Source of the DNA: Lacticaseibacillus pantheris DSM 15945 = JCM 12539 = NBRC 106106
GTDB lineage: Bacteria > Bacillota > Bacilli > Lactobacillales > Lactobacillaceae
Assembly (NCBI RefSeq): GCF_001311175.1
Contig: NZ_BBAI01000008.1
Span: 1-64,000 of the forward strand
Length of the DNA: 64,000 bases
Reading direction: 5' to 3'
The number at the start of each line of letters is the position of its first letter. Position 1 is the stretch's first letter. This document shows positions 1-9,187 of this stretch, in pieces. Made by a program: the position numbers and the translations under genes. The notes under the pieces were generated by a model. That model was not told where the DNA came from. It did not search any database and worked only from the letters and a program-made list of their open reading frames with translations.

Positions 1-80
1 CGGGCCTTTCGGTGGGAGCCCCTTATACTCTGCTTTCTAAACGGCCTTCTCCGCTCTCTCCTGCTCCGCTCTCTCTTTAC
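1..80 (+). repeat. Truncated copy of an intergenic repeat cut by the window edge
   Basis: The segment from about 21 reads ccccttatactctgctttct and continues into a CT-rich ctccgctctctc tail. The same stretch occurs at 22737-22777, at the 3' end of the ribonucleotide reductase gene, where it is one arm of a long inverted repeat. Here only one arm is visible because the window begins inside it. No gene is seen in 1-110. Confidence 0.5.
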
Positions 81-129
81 TTTCCCCTCAACTCCTGCTA
101 AACTTCAAGCATATTAACAGCCGCTTTCA

Positions 130-343
130 GGAAATAGTACGGTGTTCCCCCACCAGTAACAGAGAGCGTCACCCTTGCTGCAAGTGACGCCTGGTAGCCC
201 ACCAGAATGAATCCCCATCAATAACGGTCGGTGACACACTCCTTACGTGTAAGAGGTTCCGTTTATACGGAACAAGGTAGGTGGTACCACGACTTTGGCC
301 GCCCTATCATGATTGATTTCATGATGGGGCGGTTTTTGTTTGA
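130..343 (+). promoter_or_regulatory. T-box leader, probably methionine-responsive
   Basis: The T-box core (ggtaggtggtaccacg) lies at 276-291 and is followed directly by a strong terminator hairpin (299-332) and a T-rich tract. The upstream part can form stem I (from about 161), and the codon ATG stands at 207-209 in the place expected for the specifier. T-boxes sense uncharged tRNA and here would allow transcription of the ECF transporter when Met-tRNA is uncharged. The T-box is certain from the core and terminator. The Met assignment is an inference helped by the downstream S component, because the register of the specifier loop is less clear than in the other two T-boxes of this window. 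Confidence 0.85.
299..340 (+). terminator. Attenuator terminator of the T-box leader
   Basis: Inverted repeat ccgccctatcatga / tcatgatggggcgg with a six-base loop followed by a T run. Its 5' arm overlaps the segment that pairs in the T-box antiterminator, as usual for this class. Confidence 0.85.
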
Positions 344-445
344 TCAGGATTCTTCCACTAACAACGTACGTCTCCTCTAGTAGCCCGCAATTATTTTTAC
401 TTCCATAATCAGCAGTTCGCATACACCCCAAGGAGGATTCAACAT

Positions 446-1006
446 ATGCAAAATCACAAACAGCACGGCCTCAGCATTCGCACCGTCGTCGCCATCGGTA
501 TCGGCGCGGCCATCGTCTTTCTGCTTAAACGGTTTGGGTCCGTTCCAACCGGTATCCCGAACACTAATATCGATACCTCGTACGGCTTCCTGGCATTCTT
601 TGCCAGCCTGTTCGGGCCAGTAGCCGGCTTCATCATTGGCTTCCTCGGCCACATGCTCAACGACCTCACTTACGGCACCCCGTGGTGGACTTGGGTCATT
701 ACCACCGGTATTCTGGGTGGCATCATCGGCCTCTTCTGGAAGCGGTTCGACGTCGAGGGTGGTAACTTCGGCACCAAGAAGATTATTAGCTTCAACGTCC
801 TCCAAATTATCGCCAACCTGGGTTGCTGGGTGCTGCTGGCCCCGACCCTCGACATCCTCGTCTACTCCGAGCCTGCGAACAAGGTGTACCTGCAGGGGAT
901 TGTTTCCGGCATTAGTAACGCCGTTTCTACCGGGGTGATCGGCACCATTCTGCTGGTTATCTACGCCGCATCACGGACCAAGCGCGGTTCGCTGAAGCAA
1001 GAATAA
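446..1006 (+). CDS. mtsT: ECF transporter S component (UPF0397/MtsT-like)
   Basis: A 186-residue hydrophobic protein with about five to six membrane segments. It has the family signature near the N-terminus (RFGSVPTGIPNTNIDTSYGF) and the conserved PVAGFIIGFLGHMLND segment. S components bind the vitamin or amino acid and dock onto an EcfA-EcfT energising unit. In lactic acid bacteria this UPF0397 type, with a dedicated fused ATPase and T component, is assigned to methionine or related compounds (MtsTUV), which fits the T-box upstream. The start is fixed by an AGGAGG site nine bases before ATG. The ATPase and T-component genes follow. The substrate is inferred from context; automatic annotation often calls this family riboflavin. 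Confidence 0.85.
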   Translation: MQNHKQHGLSIRTVVAIGIGAAIVFLLKRFGSVPTGIPNTNIDTSYGFLAFFASLFGPVAGFIIGFLGHMLNDLTYGTPWWTWVITTGILGGIIGLFWKRFDVEGGNFGTKKIISFNVLQIIANLGCWVLLAPTLDILVYSEPANKVYLQGIVSGISNAVSTGVIGTILLVIYAASRTKRGSLKQE

Positions 1007-1096
1007 ATTGTTGACTGGGAGGTTATCATCAGCGTATCTGGGTGATAGCCTCCTCGTCCGTCGTTCGCACCAATCACTACTTATTGGAAGGTAATC

Positions 1097-2802
1097 ATGC
1101 CAGCAATTATATTTGAGCACGTTAATTTTCAGTACGAAAGCCAGGCTGAGCCCACCCTGCACGATATTAACCTCACCATTAATGCGGGTGAAAAAGTGCT
1201 TATTGCTGGGCCTTCCGGGTCCGGTAAGTCCACGCTGGGTAACCTCATCAACGGCTCCATCCCCCACTCAATCAAAGGTCAGGTCACCGGCCACATCCGT
1301 GTGGGCAAGCTAGACACCCAGGAGGCCAGCCTCTTCGACCTCTCACTGCTGGTCGGGACCGTGCTCCAAGACCCCGACAGCCAGTTTATCGGTCTGACCA
1401 CGGCCGAAGACATCGCCTTTGGCCTGGAGAACGACCGCGTGGCGCGTCCGGAGATGCACCAGCGAGTTGAACAGTGGGCCACCCGGCTCGGCATCGCCGC
1501 ACAACTACACCAATCACCCCAAGAACTATCAGGCGGGCAAAAGCAACGCGACGCATGGCGGGTGTGCTCATCGATGACGGCGACATTCTCCTCTTCGATG
1601 AACCACTAGCCGCGCTCGACCCAGCGAGTGGTCACCAGTCCATCGCCCTCATCGACGAACTGCACCAGCAACTGCACAACACCGTGATCATTATTGAGCA
1701 CCGGATTGAGGACGTACTCACCCGGCCAGTTGACCGCGTGATCCTGATGGCCAAAGGCAAGATTGTGGCCGACCTGAAACCGGACGCGCTCCTCCGCAGC
1801 AACGAGTTGCAACAAATCGGCCTCCGCGAACCGCTCTACATTGAGGCACTCCGCTACGCTGGCTGCGACCTGAACCACATCGACCACATCGACAACGTGA
1901 ACGCGTTAAACGCGGAAGTACTCGCGCCGGCTTTGCAAAGCTGGCAGGCCAACGCAACCGTCCCCGTCACCATTCAATCTGGGGAGCCCTTACTGGATGT
2001 CCGTCAGCTCAGTTTCTGCTATGAGAACGGGCCGCAGATCTTCCACGACTTTGACCTCACCATCAACCGCGGCGACATGCTGGCCCTCGTCGGCCGCAAC
2101 GGCGTCGGCAAGTCCACTCTGAGCCAAATTATTACCGGCTTCCTGACCCCCTCGGCGGGTACATTGACCTACCACGACGGGCACACCGATATCGACCTCG
2201 CCAAGCTGTCCGTCAAGGAACGCGCCGATAAAATTGGCTACATTATGCAGGACCCCAACCAGATGATTAGCCAGGTGATGATTCGGGACGAAGTAGCGTT
2301 AGGCCTACGGTTACGTGGGGTGGACGAAGCCGCCATCAAGCAAAGGGTGGATGACACCCTCAAGATTTGCGGGCTATACCCGTTCCGTAACTGGCCCATC
2401 AACGCGTTGAGTTTCGGGCAGCGCAAGCGGGTCACCATTGCTAGTATTCTGGTATTACAACCCGAGTTGCTCATTCTGGACGAGCCCACTGCTGGGCAGG
2501 ATTGGCGGCACTATACCGACATGATGACCTTTCTGGAACAACTGAACCAACAAGGTATCACCATGATGTTCATCACGCACGACATGCACCTCATGCTGGA
2601 GTACGCCAACCGGACGGTGGTCCTCGGTGATCAGGGCGTCATGCTGGACGCAAAGCCCTCAACGGTGCTATCTAACCCGACCGTCGTGAGCGCGGCGGCT
2701 TTGGCCCCCACCAGCCTCTACCAACTGGCCGAACGGGTGCACATTGACCCCGATGCGTTCACCCAACACGTCATCGCCACGGAAAGGAAGGTGCGCCGCT
2801 GA
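1097..2802 (+). pseudogene. mtsU: ECF transporter duplicated ATPase (MtsU-like), frameshifted
   Basis: Two ABC ATPase domains fused in one chain: Walker A GPSGSGKST in the first half and GRNGVGKST in the second, Walker B LLFDEP and LILDEP, and a signature LSGGQKQR in the first domain and LSFGQRKR in the second. It would energise the S and T components. The reading frame changes at about 1552, directly after LSGGQKQR, where one base seems missing (cgcgacgcatgg); restoring one base gives a continuous protein of about 568 residues. The frame on each side is otherwise intact, so a sequence error is at least as likely as a true lesion. The start ATG has a ggaaggt site. It overlaps mtsV by four bases (ATGA). 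Confidence 0.85.
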
Positions 2803-3632
2803 TGAGTATGCAACTATTCGGTTATGCCGAGCAAAATACCTGGATTCACCGACTGAGCGGGGCCACCAAGCTCCTCGCCTTTCTGGGACTATCCATCATC
2901 GCAATGGTGTCGTACGACGCGCGCTTTCTGGCCGCTATCACCGTGATGTCGCTCATCCTGTTTAAGCAGGCACGCATTACGTGGCCGCAGATCCGCCTGG
3001 TCACCAAGTTCATCCTCTTCTTTTCCGTCCTTAATTTGCTGGCCGTTTACGTATTCAGTCCCGAGTACGGCGTCCAATTGTACGGCACGCGCCACCTCAT
3101 TTTGGGGAGTGATGGGTACTTCACGCTAACTCAGGAACAGTTATTTTATGAATTAAATTTGATCCTAAAGTACATCGTCACGGTACCCCTAGCCCTCATC
3201 TTTTTGATGACCACCAATCCGAGTGAATTTGCGTCCAGTTTGAACAAAGTCGGCCTCTCATACCGGGTCAGCTACTCGGTAGCACTGGCGTTACGATACA
3301 TTCCGGACATCCAGGGTGAGTACCATCAAATCAGCCTGGCCCAGCAGGCGCGCGGATACGAGCTCTCGCGGAAGGCCAACTTGTGGCAACGACTACGGGG
3401 CGCGGGTAAGATTCTGATTCCGCTGGTGTTCGCCAGCCTCGACCGGATTGACACGGTCAGCCGGGCAATGGAACTACGCCGCTTTGGCCGGTACCGCAAA
3501 CGGACGTGGTACATGGGACGCGATTTCCGCACTAGCGACTGGTTGACGCTGGGCGGGACGGTCCTCATCATCGTCGTCGGTATTGGCTTATTCAGCGTCA
3601 ACGGCGGGCGGTTTTGGAATCCGTTCCGTTGA
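2802..3632 (+). CDS. mtsV: ECF transporter T component (EcfT/MtsV-like)
   Basis: A 276-residue membrane protein, the transmembrane coupling subunit of an ECF importer. It has several N-terminal membrane segments and the C-terminal cytoplasmic coupling helices with the charged motifs QARGYELS and AMELRRFGR. These correspond to the two Ala-Arg-Gly type motifs of EcfT that fit into the grooves of the ATPases. The start codon overlaps the stop of the ATPase gene, so the two are translationally coupled. A strong terminator follows at once, closing a three-gene operon under the T-box. Confidence 0.88.
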   Translation: MSMQLFGYAEQNTWIHRLSGATKLLAFLGLSIIAMVSYDARFLAAITVMSLILFKQARITWPQIRLVTKFILFFSVLNLLAVYVFSPEYGVQLYGTRHLILGSDGYFTLTQEQLFYELNLILKYIVTVPLALIFLMTTNPSEFASSLNKVGLSYRVSYSVALALRYIPDIQGEYHQISLAQQARGYELSRKANLWQRLRGAGKILIPLVFASLDRIDTVSRAMELRRFGRYRKRTWYMGRDFRTSDWLTLGGTVLIIVVGIGLFSVNGGRFWNPFR

Positions 3633-3637
3633 TAAGA

Positions 3638-3672
3638 AGCCCGCGTGTGACGTCAACACGCGGGCTGTTTTT
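3638..3672 (+). terminator. Rho-independent terminator of the ECF operon
   Basis: Perfect 11-bp stem agcccgcgtgt / acacgcgggct, loop gacgtca, then gttttt, six bases after the mtsV stop. Confidence 0.9.
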
Positions 3673-3673
3673 G

Positions 3674-3970
3674 GCGGTTCTGGCCGGTGGGGGTGCCCGT
3701 AGGGTACTGCGACTTTGTGGACCGCTCCACGGTGACCGCTGCTAGGGCGAAACCTCCAACCGGCAAAATGCGCCGGTTTCCGGTGAGACTTAGAGCCTGC
3801 CTGCCAAATGCGGGCAGACAGTCTCTAAGTTCGTCGCGCTGTACGTCGCCTGCGTCTCCTACAGCGGTGCCCCCTTGCAGCGGTCACCGTTCCGGGTCCA
3901 GTCGTCTCCGTACCCCACGGGCACCCCCACCGGCCAGAACCACATTTGCGAACGTATTTACGAATGATTA
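3674..3970 (-). repeat. Large nested palindromic element, copy 1
   Basis: Outer arms of about 30 bp pair: the ggttctggccggtgggggtg arm at 3676-3706 and its complement at about 3911-3942. A second arm ending cggtgaccgctgc pairs inside it. The core has the family hairpin 2 at 3788-3830 (acttagag / ctctaagt) flanked by the linkers gggcgaaacctccaac, gtttccggtg and ttcgtcgcg. A copy with the same arms and core is at 55848-56239. The strand given follows the orientation of the hairpin core relative to copies 3, 5, 7, 8 and 9. No protein is encoded; short ORFs here are not shared between copies. Confidence 0.8.
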
Positions 3971-4107
3971 TGGTCAACTGCCTCCCTCATAGCAGCACGA
4001 CCAATGATCGAATTTAACGATTGTGTTTACTGGATATTTCGTAACCCAAAACACAGACGAATTGATTCAAAGGTTTGTGACCAGACTGACTGCTATTACA
4101 GACCAAG

Positions 4108-4440
4108 AACTGTGAGGGGGGTGTTGTCTTGTCGTGAGATGTGACTGCTACAGTAGCGTAAGGCCGCGTCGGTCGGACCGGTAAGCGGAGGCGTGTGGGG
4201 TCGGAATGGCAACCACTGCCGGGGTGTAACGTTCTTACGGCTTTAGCCGTTAGAACGCGACGAATTTCGAGACTGACCGGTGGTTTTCCGGGCAGGCTTG
4301 AAATCGCGGCGGAAACACGCCCGCACTTGGCGGGTTGGAGCCTTCGCCCTAGCAGTGGATTACCATGGAGCACCCCACGAAAGCCGCAGCTCACCGGGCC
4401 GGCCAACGCCGCCGTTCACCACACTGCTATGGGCTTCAAC
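4108..4440 (+). repeat. Large nested palindromic element, copy 2
   Basis: It belongs to the arm class of copies 4 and 6: ggccgcgtcggtcggaccgg near 4162 pairs with the segment at 4383-4413. The core is a reverse-oriented version of copies 4 and 6, with hairpin 1 (gttcttacggctttagccgt, from 4230) and hairpin 2 at 4264-4305 (atttcgag / cttgaaat). The hairpin 2 sequence differs from the other copies yet keeps pairing. Positions 3971-4107 between the two elements show no gene. Confidence 0.78.
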
Positions 4441-4604
4441 TGATCAACCAACATTGCATGGTGCAATACTAGCAGGTTGGCGGTCTGATCGTAGTGGATA
4501 TCATGTTATTTTATGCATTTACAGTTGACAGAGTCCGATGGTGGTTGTAAATTAGCCTTAAATTAAAAGCAAGTTAAAGGTTTTGACCGGACCAGTAACC
4601 GTAT

Positions 4605-4884
4605 CCTAATCTCAGCGAGTCGCCGTTTGGTGTAAGGGCGATGTTAGGGAGCGGTGAATCACACCCGGAATATACTGACCGGCTGAGCGGTGCACACCGT
4701 TAGCTGATACGCTCGGAGCGTTACCACGGTTGCCTTCACCTGTTCTCGTGCAAACGACGACTAGCGTGTTGGCAACATGAGGTTGACGCTGTGAGGCGTT
4801 GACGAACCGGGGTGGGACCGCGAATTGAATCGTCCCCGAGTAAGCATCGATTGTGATGTTTGCTCGGGGGCGATTCTTTTTTTT
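4605..4884 (+). promoter_or_regulatory. T-box leader, probably histidine-responsive
   Basis: The T-box core ggggtgggaccgcgaa is at 4809-4824. The attenuator hairpin at 4830-4874 (cccccgagcaaac type stem) ends in a run of eight T. Stem I starts near 4608, and in the specifier loop the sequence gtgaat is followed by CAC (4660-4662), a His codon. The metQ T-box of this window has the same gtgaat followed by ATG, which supports the register. It lies upstream of hisD and a permease, fitting His-tRNA control. Confidence 0.88.
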
Positions 4885-4898
4885 ACGCAGAGAGTTAG

Positions 4899-5100
4899 CG
4901 CTTTAGCGCTTACTCTCTGCTACTCGGAGGCTTCGCGCAGCTAAGCCGAGAGACTGTAGTCCAATACCACACGGAGGTCAGAACGAGAACAGTGAAAGAT
5001 ATCCACTACCTCGCTTTAGCGCTTACTCTCTGCTACTCGGAGGCTTCGCGCGGCTAAGCCGAGAGACTGTAGTCCGATACCACAAGGAGGTCAGAGCGAG
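4899..5100 (+). repeat. Two direct 89-bp repeats, 113 bp apart, in the hisD leader
   Basis: Copy 1 is 4899-4987 and copy 2 is 5012-5100; both begin cgctttagcgcttactctct and end gaggtcaga-cgag, with few differences. Each copy contains a hairpin (ctcggaggcttcgcgc with ctaagccgag). Copy 1 also completes a gcagagagttagcg / cgcttactctctgc stem at 4887-4920. They lie between the T-box terminator and the hisD start. Confidence 0.85.
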
Positions 5101-5229
5101 GATGGTCACAGATACCATCTTCTCCCACTAACTTTCAGAGGGATCACTCCCAATGCCTCACAGCAACCATCCGCCTCATCCGCTCAAAACCCAACTACTT
5201 GCACACACAAACATACAGGAGGAACCACC

Positions 5230-6515
5230 ATGAAAATCATCCAAACTACTATCCCCGCAACCATCGACTACGTCACGAAGCGCAGCGCCAGCGCTGCCAG
5301 CAACCCAGAAGTCGACGCGGCCGTCGCCAAGATTATCGCCAACGTCCGCGCAAACGGCGACCAAGCAGTCCGTGACTACGAAAAGCAGTTCGACAACATC
5401 GAACTCTCCGACCTCCGCGTACCCCAGTCCGAGCTCGATGATGCCTACGCCGCAGCCGACCCGCAGCTCATCGACGCCCTTGAGTTGGCCAAGCGGAACA
5501 TCACCAGCTACCACACCAAGGAAAAGCAGTTCGGCTTTGTCGACGCCGAGCAGCCCGGCGTCATGCGTGGTGAGCGAATCACGCCACTTGCCGCGGTCGG
5601 CGTCTACGTGCCCGGTGGTACCGCCGCCTACCCGTCCTCCATCCTGATGAACGTGCTACCGGCCAAAATCGCTGGTGTTAAGCGCATCGTCCTGGTCACC
5701 CCACCACACCATGATGGCCTCAACTCCGCGGTGCTCACCGCCGCCAAGATTGCCGGCGTCGACGAGGTGTACCAAGTTGGCGGGTCTCAAGCAATTGCCG
5801 CGCTGGCTTACGGCACGGAAACCATCCCCCAGGTCGACAAAATTACTGGTCCCGGCAACATCTTTGTCGCCACCGCCAAGAAAATGGTGTTTGGCCAGGT
5901 CAGCATAGACATGATTGCGGGCCCATCCGAGATTGGCGTCATCGCGGATGATAACGCAGATCCCGAGAACGTCGCCGCAGATCTACTGTCGCAGGCGGAA
6001 CACGACCGGCTGTCGCGGCCAATGCTGGTCACCCCCAGCGCCGACTTTGCTCAAGCGGTCTCCGACGCCGTTGACCGCCAGCTCACCACGCTGCCGCGCG
6101 CCGAAATTGCCAGCGCGGCCGTGAACAACCAAGGCTTCATCGCCGTGGTTCCCGACATCCCGTCCGCCTTCACCGTGATGAACGCCATTGCCCCCGAACA
6201 CCTGGAGGTCCAGTTGCCCGACGCCGCACAGTACCTCAGCCTCATCCAAAACGCGGGTTCAGTATTCCTCGCTTCGCCGCCTCGGAGCCAGTCGGCGATT
6301 ACGTGGCCGGGCCAAACCACATTCTGCCCACCGGCGGCACGTCCCGGTTCTTCTCCGCGCTGGGCGTGGCCGACTTCATGAAGCGCACCCAGTTCATTAC
6401 GTATTCCAAAGACGCCCTGGCCCGCGAAGCCAAGGCCATCACGACCCTCGCCCGTACGGAGGGTCTCGAGGCCCACGCCCGCGCGGTTGAATCGCGCTTC
6501 CGTAACGACCAGTAA
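5230..6515 (+). pseudogene. hisD: Histidinol dehydrogenase, frameshifted near the C-terminus
   Basis: HisD oxidises L-histidinol to L-histidine with two NAD+ in the cytoplasm, the last step of histidine synthesis. The N-terminal 350 residues contain the family signature around the catalytic region (VGGSQAIAALAYGTETIPQV, TGPGNIFVATAKK, DMIAGPSEIGV) and the metal and active-site segment AEHDRLSRP. At about 6270 the frame changes; the rest ([17 protein letters not shown], then the conserved [11 protein letters not shown]) continues in the next frame to 6515. The alignment suggests a loss of one or four bases at VFL-RFA. No other his gene is next to it. The start ATG has an AGGAGGAACC site. A permease follows with a short gap, under the same His T-box. 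Confidence 0.9.
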
Positions 6516-6542
6516 GCAACCACCCACAGGAGGGCCGTGCCC

Positions 6543-8060
6543 ATGAGTAAAACTAAAACCGTTTCCTTCATCGCCGTCATGTTGATGATCTTCACCTCCG
6601 CCTTTGCGTTCGATAATACCTCCATCGCCTACTACACCATGGGCTTCTCGGGGATTATCTGGTACGTGCTGGCCGCGCTGCTGTTCTTCGTCCCGTCGTC
6701 ACTGATGTTCGCGGAGTACGGCGCCACGCTCCACAACGACCAGGGTGGCGTGTATAGCTGGCTCAAAGCCGGACTGGGCGCCAAGTGGGCATTCATCGGC
6801 GGCTTTGTCTGGCTGGCCTCGTGGGTCATCCTCATCGTGTCCACCGTCTCCAAAATTTGGATCATGCTTGCCACCACGCTCACGGGACGCGATACCACCA
6901 ACACGTGGTCCATTTTCGGGCTGAACTCCACGGCCACCATCGGCATCATGAGCATCATCTTCTTCCTAGTGGTCACGTTCATCGCAACGCGTGGACTGGG
7001 CAAAGTCGCGAAGCTAGCCGGAATCGGTGGCCTGGCCGCCCTGGCGTTAACCGCCGTCTTTGCCATCGTCAGCCTCATCCTCCTAGCCAAAAACGGCTTC
7101 CAGTTTGCGGAACCCGTCACTGCACAGAGTATGTTGCACTCACCGCGCTCCGGTTACCAAAGCCCCGCGCAGATGCTGTCGTTCATCATCTTTGCCGTCT
7201 ACGCCTTTGCCGGCATTGAGGCACTGGGTAGCGTCTCTGACCGGATGCGTAACGCCCGGCGTAACTTCCCGCGCGCCATGGTGGCCGGTGCTGTGGCCAT
7301 CACTTTGATTTACGCCGTCCTCATCCTGTTGTGGGGCGCGTCCAGCAACTGGCAATCCATGTTCAAGGGCACCAGCGCCAACCTGGGTAACACGACGTAC
7401 GTACTGATGAGCAACCTCGGCCTGGTCTTCGGCAAGGCGTTCGGCCTGGGCGCAGCCGCTAGTCAGGGACTGAGTTTCTGGTTCGCCCGGCTGTCCGCAT
7501 TCGCTATGTTGCTGAGCTACTTTGGCTCCTTCTTCGTGATTGTGTACATGCCGATCAAATCGTTCGTGCTGGGCACCCCACGGCGACTGTGGCCCGGCAA
7601 GATGGCGTCGCTCAACGCTAACGACATGCCCGCCAACGCCATGTGGTTTCAGGCGATTGTGGTCTGCGTACTGATTGCGCTCACTTCGTTTGGCGGCCGG
7701 ACGGCGGAGGGATTTTATAACGTCCTCACCCTGATGGACAACATTAGCTCCACGGTGCCGTACTTGTTCCTCGTCACCGCCTTTCCGTTCTTCAAGGGCC
7801 GAACGGATCTGGAGCGGCCGTTCGTCATTTTCAAACGACCAACCACCTACTGGCTAGTGACGGCTGCCGTTGACATACTGCTATTGGCCGGAGTGATTTC
7901 GACGGTCATCGACAGCCTGAGTAGTGGCGCCTACTGGGACCTGTTCCTCGAAATTGTGGGCCCCATCCTCTTCGGCCTGATTGGCCTCACGCTCTACAAG
8001 ATCTACACCCGCATCGTCACCCGCGAAACGGCAACCACAACCGACGTCAGCCAGGTTTAA
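6543..8060 (+). CDS. yjeM: APC-family amino acid permease, YjeM-like
   Basis: About 505 residues with roughly 12 membrane segments. The sequence follows the YjeM/glutamate-GABA antiporter branch of the APC superfamily closely: MLMIFTSAFAFDNTSIAYY at the N-terminus, the GGVYSWLKAGLG segment, and ALAFPFFK-like FPFFKGRTDLERPFVIFK near the end. The ATG at 6543 is preferred over the upstream GTG at 6537 because AGGAGG (6528-6533) lies nine bases before it. It is co-transcribed with hisD. The substrate is unknown; the His T-box points to histidine or a precursor such as histidinol (inference). Confidence 0.85.
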   Translation: MSKTKTVSFIAVMLMIFTSAFAFDNTSIAYYTMGFSGIIWYVLAALLFFVPSSLMFAEYGATLHNDQGGVYSWLKAGLGAKWAFIGGFVWLASWVILIVSTVSKIWIMLATTLTGRDTTNTWSIFGLNSTATIGIMSIIFFLVVTFIATRGLGKVAKLAGIGGLAALALTAVFAIVSLILLAKNGFQFAEPVTAQSMLHSPRSGYQSPAQMLSFIIFAVYAFAGIEALGSVSDRMRNARRNFPRAMVAGAVAITLIYAVLILLWGASSNWQSMFKGTSANLGNTTYVLMSNLGLVFGKAFGLGAAASQGLSFWFARLSAFAMLLSYFGSFFVIVYMPIKSFVLGTPRRLWPGKMASLNANDMPANAMWFQAIVVCVLIALTSFGGRTAEGFYNVLTLMDNISSTVPYLFLVTAFPFFKGRTDLERPFVIFKRPTTYWLVTAAVDILLLAGVISTVIDSLSSGAYWDLFLEIVGPILFGLIGLTLYKIYTRIVTRETATTTDVSQV

Positions 8061-8083
8061 CGCAGGGCTGGCAACGGTACACA

Positions 8084-8120
8084 AAAGGGCACCAACCAAG
8101 TGAAGGTTGGTGCCCTCTTT
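8084..8120 (+). terminator. Rho-independent terminator after the hisD-permease operon
   Basis: 12-bp stem agggcaccaacc / ggttggtgccct with a short loop, then cttt. Confidence 0.85.
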
Positions 8121-8176
8121 GTGTTGCGGTTAACTAATTTTCAGCCTAGTTCGAAGTCCTACTACTTCATCATCAG

Positions 8177-9016
8177 TCAAAAAAAATGGTCCAGATATGA
8201 CAGTTCATGGTGTAGAACCGTCGTCGCATCAATCAGTTTGCATGTAAACAATGACCGGTACAAGCTTTCCAGACCATCAGTGACATTCCCGGTACAGTAC
8301 AAGACCAATCCCCGCAAATTAAGTAGCTTCATCCGTTCATAAAATTGTCGTGGGTGATCGATCAGTTTCTCAAACATTTCTAGCATTGGCACTGCCTCAT
8401 CCGCACGTCGCTGCTCACAACAATAGCAGATTGCATTATTGAGTACACGAGTGTAGCTAGAAATGTTATCGGTGTTCAGATAGTTATATTCCTCCCCCTT
8501 TTGGAACATCAGTTTAGACAGGGAAACCACATTATCGATTGGTAGCATCATCAGCGTATTACCAAATAAATATAGCTCAAAGGACGTCCAATTCGCGACA
8601 GACGAGAGGTAGTGGATCACCGTATTAATCTCCGCTTTTGATAAAGGGATTCCAGTAAGGCTACCAATCAGTGCCTTCATCATAATGCTATACAGCTTGT
8701 GGTAAGTCGGCGTTAAGTCTTGATTCGTCTCAATTTCCTGCTGGATTTTCTCAAGGCCACCAATGTCCTCATGTAGATAGCACTGACTAATCCGGTTAGA
8801 AATGTTCTTCTTGTAGGCGTTGTTGATGTAGACAAACTCTGACCAGGTAACGTTGATGCGCTCAAGCAACTGATTTAAGTTTTGAACTGAGATGTCGTAT
8901 TGTCCACGTTCAAATCGGGATAGAAACGACGTTGTCACAATCCCCTTGCCGACCGCGTCAAGCGACAAATGCTTGCTTTTTCTGAGCAGTCTAAAGGTTC
9001 CACCGATATTTTCCAT
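8177..9016 (-). CDS. Rgg/GadR/MutR-family transcriptional regulator
   Basis: A 279-residue protein with an N-terminal XRE-type helix-turn-helix (about residues 1-60, with FRLLRKSKHLSLDAVGKGIV and SFLSRFERGQYDIS) and a long all-helical C-terminal domain of the repeat type used by Rgg proteins to bind short peptides. Rgg proteins control neighbouring genes, often in response to secreted peptides. It is divergent from an MFS transporter gene at 9188, its likely target. I looked for a short hydrophobic pheromone gene beside it and found none. Base composition here is visibly more AT-rich than in the flanks, which suggests transfer of the pair. Confidence 0.85.
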   Translation of the reverse strand: MENIGGTFRLLRKSKHLSLDAVGKGIVTTSFLSRFERGQYDISVQNLNQLLERINVTWSEFVYINNAYKKNISNRISQCYLHEDIGGLEKIQQEIETNQDLTPTYHKLYSIMMKALIGSLTGIPLSKAEINTVIHYLSSVANWTSFELYLFGNTLMMLPIDNVVSLSKLMFQKGEEYNYLNTDNISSYTRVLNNAICYCCEQRRADEAVPMLEMFEKLIDHPRQFYERMKLLNLRGLVLYCTGNVTDGLESLYRSLFTCKLIDATTVLHHELSYLDHFF

Positions 9017-9127
9017 TTTAATCAGCCTTTTTTTGTTGTATACGTAAATTTATGTTTTCACGCTAATTTTAACAGTTAATATATGAGCATGGAAAGCAGG
9101 TATTTAACTTCATGCTTAACAGTGAAG

Positions 9128-9147
9128 ACTCACACGTAGACGTGAGT
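9128..9147. promoter_or_regulatory. Palindrome between rgg and the MFS gene
   Basis: actcacacgtagacgtgagt, a 20-bp inverted repeat 40 bp before the MFS start codon. It could be an operator or a small 5'-leader hairpin. The assignment is by position only. Confidence 0.4.
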
Positions 9148-9187
9148 TGGTCCAAACATCCTAACTACGCCGCTTGTGGAGGTCCGA

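Noticed and set aside
4014-4406. ORFs inside palindromic copies 1, 2 and others
   Set aside because: Open frames arise from the GC-rich repeats; they are not kept between copies and have no ribosome sites.
9017-9175. Short hydrophobic peptide gene next to rgg
   Set aside because: The only short frames (for example from an ATG near 9083) encode a polar 18-residue peptide without ribosome site or hydrophobic stretch.
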